Source of the DNA: Schoenoplectus triqueter | Taxonomy: Eukaryota > Streptophyta > Magnoliopsida > Poales > Cyperaceae | Reading direction: 5' to 3' | Length of the DNA stretch: 37,015 nt | NCBI GenBank assembly: GCA_964058805.1 | Contig: CAXKVV010000703.1 | Location: 1 to 37,015 of the forward strand | Part shown: positions 31,394-37,015 of the stretch, piece by piece | Layout: each line of letters opens with the position of its first letter | Numbering within the stretch: the stretch's first letter is position 1 | Position numbers and translations under genes: made by a program | Notes under the pieces: generated by a model | Database searches by the model: none | Told to the model about the DNA's origin: nothing | The model's input: the letters and a program-made list of their open reading frames with translations, nothing else

Positions 31394-34009
31394 GGACTAG
31401 CGTTGGTGTTCAAGTAGTCTTATCTCGATAAAATATGGAACCACAAGGTGTCTTAAGGCCTTAGGACTATAATTAGTATCAAATTTTGTTTCACCCGTCA
31501 AATCTACATCTAAATTAAAATAAAATATGAGATTATAAATGAGTTATTTCAAGATTGATGAAACAAATCTGATTCGACGGAAGTAACAAGGTTTGAGATC
31601 AAGTTTGCTCTCAAACTTGAACAATCCCCGGTTCCATAAAATATAACACTCATCTTTGATATAATGCAACTGGAAGGGCAAGAGATGAAATTTAGTCAGA
31701 GAAGGGATGTCAGCCTGTTTTTTTTTTTTTTCAAATACTCTTTGACTTTTGGCACTTTTTATAAAACTAAAATTTATATTAACACTTCAAATTCGGATTT
31801 AACTGAATTTTCTGCTTCCGCCCGTCAATATCAATATCATTAGATATTAATTATCTTTTATATCTAAGTAAAATCTCTTGTACGGAGTCCCAGAGCCACA
31901 GAATAATTATCGAATTCTCAAATACAGGGCGGTGCTAGGTGAGGTCAGGAGTCGACTGACTTTTAGATTTTAAAAATAATATTTTTAAATTAAATTTTTA
32001 ATTTTATGAATTATTTAATTATTTTGAATTATTATTTTTTAATCATCATCATTATCAGTGATATTTGAGATCTCTAATCATAATTTTTCAGATTGGATTT
32101 CATTTCTAACCTACTTTAATTTATTTGAGATTAAAGCTTTATTATTATTATTATTATTGTAAAATAGACCATCCTCTTTTTGAAATTGCTATCATATTTT
32201 TCCCCTAGTAGATAATGTATAAATCACAAAAAAAAACTATGCAAAGATTTTAAAATATGAAGTTCTATATAAAAAAAATTCTTCATCGACTTTATTATTT
32301 TGAGTTTTATTTTAATATTATTTTTAATATTATAAAAAAATATTTTGATATTTTTTATTAAATAAAATATATTTTAAATTGTTGATATTTTCATTAGTAT
32401 TGATTGACAAATAATTTTAAATTTAATAAATTATTATTATTTGATTAATGATCATTTACAAAATTCTACATCCGTCTGATTAAAATTGAGTATAGAAATA
32501 AAAAAGAAAGTCGAACTTCCTTGTCACATCATATTGCACGGGCATCGAAGGAGACGGAAATAGCAATGCGTGGCAAAAAAAGGGGCAAGCTATCTAGACA
32601 AAGGAGTATGACGACGGTGGTGATGTTTACGGGCCCTTTTTTGAGGTCAAACAAAGTGCCACAATCAAATTCATCAAAAAAAAAAAAAGAAAAAAAAATA
32701 TGCCACAATCAACATGCGGCCAGTGATTTTCCGCGGTATGTGAAGTATATCCAGACAAGAGATCAAATAATGAATGGATTTAGAAACTTAGAATAACTGT
32801 CCAGGGCGAATTTGGATAGAAATATTTAAACATATCTTGTTTAAATAATTCGGTTACCACATGAATATTTTTTTTATTAATAGTAGCGTGTTTCGACGTC
32901 AACGAAGTAATATGAAAATAATGCTATTTAAATTATTGTGTGACAGTAGTATGAAAAAGTTCTCCCAGAATAGAAATGAGAACGGTGTAGACTTAGATTA
33001 TTCGAAATAATCAAAAATTGTTTCAATGATTTAACTCAAAATGGTCCTAATGAAATCATAAATGTTCTAACTAATTTGGGGCAGACATAGGATTTTGATC
33101 AGGTGCGGTAGTCAAATTACAATAATTTATCGGGTTCGAATTTATTAACTAATCGAGTACTAAATAAAAAAAATTAATAATTCAACGTATATTCTTAACT
33201 AATAAATCAGGAGAGGTCAAAGATCAAGTCTAGGGGTCGAATGAGCAAAAATTTAGTTCTAAAATATTATTTTTTAAAAATCAGAAGTCATGTAATATTT
33301 TTTTATCCGATCTAATCCAAAAGTTGTCTAAAAATTTGTACCCGGTTCAAGTTCGGACGATCCATTTAATTATACATTTTATAATTAATTTTACAATTTA
33401 GCATTAAATGAAATTTATTTATACATCCATTAATATAGTTTCTTACCCCCTCCCCAAAAGAACACAATTAGGGGTGTGCACATGGATAAATTTAATTAAT
33501 TTTGAATTGAACTGTTAAAATTTAGATTATATGGTTCAGTTTTTCAATTCAAAATTTTTAGTTTGGTTAAAAAATTTAGCTAATTCGATTTGCGTTCTTC
33601 GATAGTATATATCACCCGGTTTAACTCAAGTTTGCATGTAGTTTTGCCCTCTTTTCCTGAACATAATTGTTTAAACTACGATTGTTCATGAGGTGTCACC
33701 CATAAAAATATGGTATATATAAATAGTCGGATATATTTAAAATGAATTTTTTTTTGTAAAGTAATTTTTGTTAAATTTTTTTGAATATAAATAGTTGTAT
33801 TGTTTTAGTACAAGTGCAGGTGCAGATATCGTATCCAATATGATATGAGTACGACGATACAAAAGTTTCAAAAAAAATAGGATATAGATGCGGTTATATG
33901 TAATAAAATTTATTAAAAATAAAAATAATAATATATAATAAAAAAGAAAAGAAAAAGTCTAATTAGATTTATAATATATAGCTGAAAACACATGGTAACA
34001 AGATATTTG
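31394..34009. other. AT-rich intergenic DNA
   Basis: No gene is supported. 32060-32160 resembles part of the SKIP8-like intron (1294-1380). At 33472, TAGGGGTGTGCAC looks like the left end of another hAT-type MITE, but no right end was found. The open frame at 32521-32796 has low-complexity Lys runs and no motif. Confidence 0.45.
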
Positions 34010-34200
34010 AAATGGACCGGACGATCCAATCCATTTCGGAACGGACCGTGACTGTGGACCGGACCGTGGTCGGATCGTGGATCGTCCCGTGCCTTACCTT
34101 GGTCCGGTCTAACGGTGGGTCGGTTCTCCCTTCACTAAAAAATGGACCGTGTGGACCCCTGGACCAGACCCGGAAGCCCCATCCCATCCAAACCCTTTTA
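34010..34200. repeat. GC-rich segment with repeated GGACCG
   Basis: A sharp GC island in AT-rich DNA with several GGACCG or GGACCGTG motifs in both orientations. It looks like the arm of a MITE, but ends were not resolved. Confidence 0.4.
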
Positions 34201-34223
34201 TTTAAATAAAAAGTGCTAGGCAC

Positions 34224-36020
34224 TGATAGGCCTCAATTATATATTATATTCAATTAGAGTTTTATCTCAAAAATTGTGCATTTTATGTTAATTGTTAAGA
34301 ATTTATTCAGTTTTTATGTCGAGTTCGAGATATACTGTTGTATTTCTTATTGTTTTGCAGGTTATGGAACGAAAACAAGGATGTTAACATGAGAAATGAG
34401 GCTTGGAACGAGATGGATCGAATCTACACGAAGAAATTAAGTGAAAAACACTTCTGGACAAAAATTGCGGACTGCAATTATGGGATTTGCTCTCTGGTTC
34501 GCTCTGGTAAGAAATGTAAAAATTGCGGACCGCAATTTCAGAATGTCGGACCGCAATTTTGGGGCTGGCAGCATGAACTTGCAGTTTTAAAACGGTTTTC
34601 TCATTGAAATTAAGAGATTTTGACACCCCTTCGTCCCATACATCTCTTAACTGACTGGAGAAGAGATCCTAAGCAAGAAAGAAGAGGAAGAACACCATTG
34701 GAGAGAGATTTGAAGGATAACTCAAGAACCGAGCGAGAAATCGTAGATCTTTTTGGTATATTCTTTTTTTTTTTTACTCTTTTCTCATGTTCTGCTGTTG
34801 TTTAAACATGAATCTTTATGCAATCCTTGACATAATTTGTGGCTAGACACCCTTCTAGGGGTTTAGGTGTAAACTCGATAACTCGAATGATTTAATTTAC
34901 TCGTGTGTTAATCTTTTAGTTCTTGTTATTTGTGATTGATGTTTTGTCTAAATTGAATGCTTAGTTTTAATCAACTGCGTGTTACCCTAGAAGTGAAAGC
35001 GGAAACCGAAAGGTAGAACTGAATCTTCTGACTCAAAATAGTGATTTAGGTCGTAGGCCAAGTACTTAATCGTGAAACTTATTACCTAAGGGAAAACCGA
35101 GGAAACCCTAGAAATTGTGTGAGGTACCGAAAGACGAAGTACAAAATCTAGGTTATGCCAAAGTGATTCACTGATCTTAATGGGCATAGATTTGTAAGAT
35201 GAGGTACTTAATCGTGAAATCTGAATTGTTTAGGTACAGTATCAAGACACGAAAGTGTAAATTTGGTACTAAATCTGAGATTAAATCCCCGACAAACACT
35301 AGAACATATTGAAAGATCAAATAGAGTGAATTGACCAAACGAATGAGAGTGAAGCCGAAATTCCCTAGAATCGTCTATTTGATAATCTTTTCAGTCGTTG
35401 TTGTTAGATTTATTTACTTTTTATTTGATACCAAAACTCTCTTTTGATTGTCTAGATTAGTGAAACTTGTTACAACTTGTAATTTACCCTTGTCCTTGTG
35501 GTTCGACACCCCAATTACTACTTGACTAGGTCGTGCGTTTGCGGCTGAAATTGAGTAAAATTAGGGTATTTATTATCTTAGCAAAATACACTTGTTTTGG
35601 GGACCATTTCTCAGTTTCATTCCAAAATTAAAGTTTATTCCCAACTGAGGTGAATATTAGTGATTTTATTACTTTCTTGGATAGATTTTAAGCAAAATAA
35701 GCCAAAAAAACATTTTGTTATTTGATTTGTTCAATATGATTTCGATGCTGCTTATCTAACTAATTTGGCGCCATTGCCGGGGACAACGGTGTGAATATCG
35801 GTTCAACCTTTAGTAACTGAAACTAGATATTCTTTTTAATTTTTATTTCTCTTATTTTCTTTTATTTTTTATGGTCTAATTGTTTGATTACTCTTTCACG
35901 ACTCAATCTGGCCGGGCAATCAGGTTTCTTGGTATACAGACGTAGAACCAAGGAGACAACTTCTTTTCTTGAGCAACCGCTTATTCATCCCGCCATCGAA
36001 GAAGCAACCCAAATTTTAAT
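34224..36020 (+). mobile_element. Truncated Ty3/Gypsy-type LTR retrotransposon: 5' LTR, primer site, gag start
   Basis: The key mark is TGGCGCCATTGCCGGGGA at 35766-35783: 17 of 18 bases of the tRNA-Asp-type primer-binding site (TGGCGCCGTTGCCGGGGA) used by Tat/Athila-class Gypsy elements. The preceding ~1.5 kb is then the 5' LTR, beginning perhaps at TGATAGGCCTC (34224). It includes inverted GCGGACCGCAATTT-type words near 34465-34560. After the site, 35884-36003 encodes a short gag-like start (GFLVYRRRTKETTSF). The polyprotein and 3' LTR are missing, and the sequence runs into an hAT remnant. Confidence 0.7.
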
Positions 36021-36102
36021 CATCATTCTTTCTATTATATACTTTATTCACTTATATTGTGTTCATTTTTAATCATATAGAAGTAATAGTTTATCTGGAT
36101 TG

Positions 36103-36547
36103 CTAAATGAGTTGCGAGATGATGATTGTTTTGAAGATCAATAAATAAACAATAACGAATTAATGAGTTATTGTTTGTGAAGCATGGAAGATGATCAAAT
36201 TGATATCTTGGAATACTGGAAGAGGAATGCAACTGCCTATCCAACATTGGCGATGATGGCGCGTGACGTATTTGCGGTGCCTGTGTCAACTGTCCCTTCC
36301 AAATCATGTTTTTGTTCGGCAAAAAAGATTCTAATAGATAAGCATATCAAATTGGGTTCAAAACTTTTTCGAGCAACTTGTGTGCAATAAAAATTAGAAT
36401 GATGTTGAAAGTCGGATGCAATATGATACCACATCTGAGGCAACAACATCCGTCGTAGAAACTCAAGAAAGCGGTACCAATATCCCTGATATCCTTCTAG
36501 AAGATGATTCTGATGACCCATACGACATTCAAGACAACGACTTATAG
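36103..36547 (+). pseudogene. hAT transposase C-terminal fragment
   Basis: The stretch from about 36185 reads DILEYWKRNATAYPTLAMMA, then RDVFAVPVSTVPSKSCF. This is the hAT dimerisation domain (family text: DILEWWK..YP.LS.MARD.LAIPVSTVASE.AFS). Weaker matching text upstream (LLNELRDDDCFED) is cut by stops, and the frame closes after FRATCVQ. Downstream text to 36547 is an acidic tail in another frame. The usual second Ser/Glu-rich motif is changed (SKSCF for SESAF). It is broken; it might come from the same class of element that mobilised the hAT MITEs at 11369 and 30765, but that is only inference. Confidence 0.8.
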
Positions 36548-37015
36548 TATATGCACAACGACTTCTGGGAGTTTGGTATTTCTTACCATATCAATCTTTT
36601 TATCTATTTTTAAATATTTTAATTATTTTAATTTTTTTTAAAGAACATTACTAACAAAAAAAGTTATTACTCCGCCTATGTTCTATTTACATAGCCGGTC
36701 CCAAGCCCGAGTTAAAGGAGGAAGGTAACTCAAAATATTATCCAAATTTTATTTTATATTTTTTATAATTTTTTTAGTATTATTCATTTTTTAAATTATA
36801 AAAAATATGTAATTAATTCGATAAAAAATATTATTTAAAAATTGATAAATTTATTTTTTAACTTTTATTATTTTTTATAATTTTCTGAAATTTTATTTTT
36901 TTTGGAATTTTTTTAATTTTTTAGTACTATTAGATTTTTAAACAATTAAAAATAATAATTCGAATTAATTAAAAATTATTATTAAAAATATGATAAATTA
37001 TTATTTTTTCCAATT
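36548..37015. other. AT-rich window end
   Basis: Very AT-rich apart from TAGCCGGTCCCAAGCCCGAG at about 36692-36711, a word I associate with dispersed plant repeats. No gene seen. Confidence 0.4.

Noticed and set aside
32521..32796. 91-residue plus-strand open frame
   Set aside because: Begins at a non-ATG codon, has poly-Lys from an A-run, and no family resemblance.
33472..34630. hAT-type MITE between TAGGGGTGTGCAC (33472) and GACACCCCTT (34617)
   Set aside because: The ends do not pair well, no 8-bp duplication was found, and the right word lies inside the Gypsy LTR.

Overview
The window looks like nuclear DNA of a flowering plant. It is AT-rich, its genes carry GT-AG introns, and it encodes three plant families: 3-ketoacyl-CoA synthase (KCS), an AKT1-type Shaker K+ channel and a SKIP8-like protein. 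It also holds MITEs and decayed LTR retrotransposons. Low GC and gene structure fit a non-grass angiosperm; species cannot be named from this sequence.

Layout. (1) 109-2697, + strand: last six visible coding exons of a SKIP8-like (F-box/NTF2-fold) gene whose 5' part lies off the window. (2) 2926-9821 and 9822-17708: a large tandem duplication. Each unit holds a complete KCS gene on + (CDS 6076-7641 and 13085-14644; about 92% identical proteins by hand count), its promoter and 5'UTR intron, and the 3' part of a K+ channel gene on -. (3) 16117-27220, - strand: the complete AKT1-like channel gene, 11 coding exons that join in frame to 862 residues. Its last two coding exons lie inside the second unit; the first unit carries a decayed antisense copy of them (8689-9700). 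Intron 1 is about 5.6 kb and hosts a complete small LTR retrotransposon (22889-25233, CTAAC target duplication) and a foldback element. (4) 27281-37015: AT-rich intergenic DNA with an hAT-type MITE, a Gypsy-type LTR with a tRNA-Asp-type primer-binding site and gag start, and a broken hAT transposase end.

History read from the sequence. A segment running from about 230 bp past the SKIP8-like stop codon to intron 9 of the channel gene was duplicated in place, doubling the KCS gene and leaving the channel intact. The join is near 9811-9826. Three MITE-like insertions sit only in the second unit, and the first unit keeps the matching empty sites, so they came after the duplication. The KCS copies differ mostly in one 50-residue stretch after the second membrane segment, where nearly all codon changes alter the protein.

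Roles. KCS enzymes do the condensing step of very-long-chain fatty acid elongation at the ER (waxes, suberin, sphingolipids, seed oils). AKT1 channels carry inward K+ current at the plasma membrane, classically in roots. No shared pathway between the genes is implied. I found no sign of a wholly new molecular system; the unusual content is the duplication architecture, the MITE history and several splice-site oddities.
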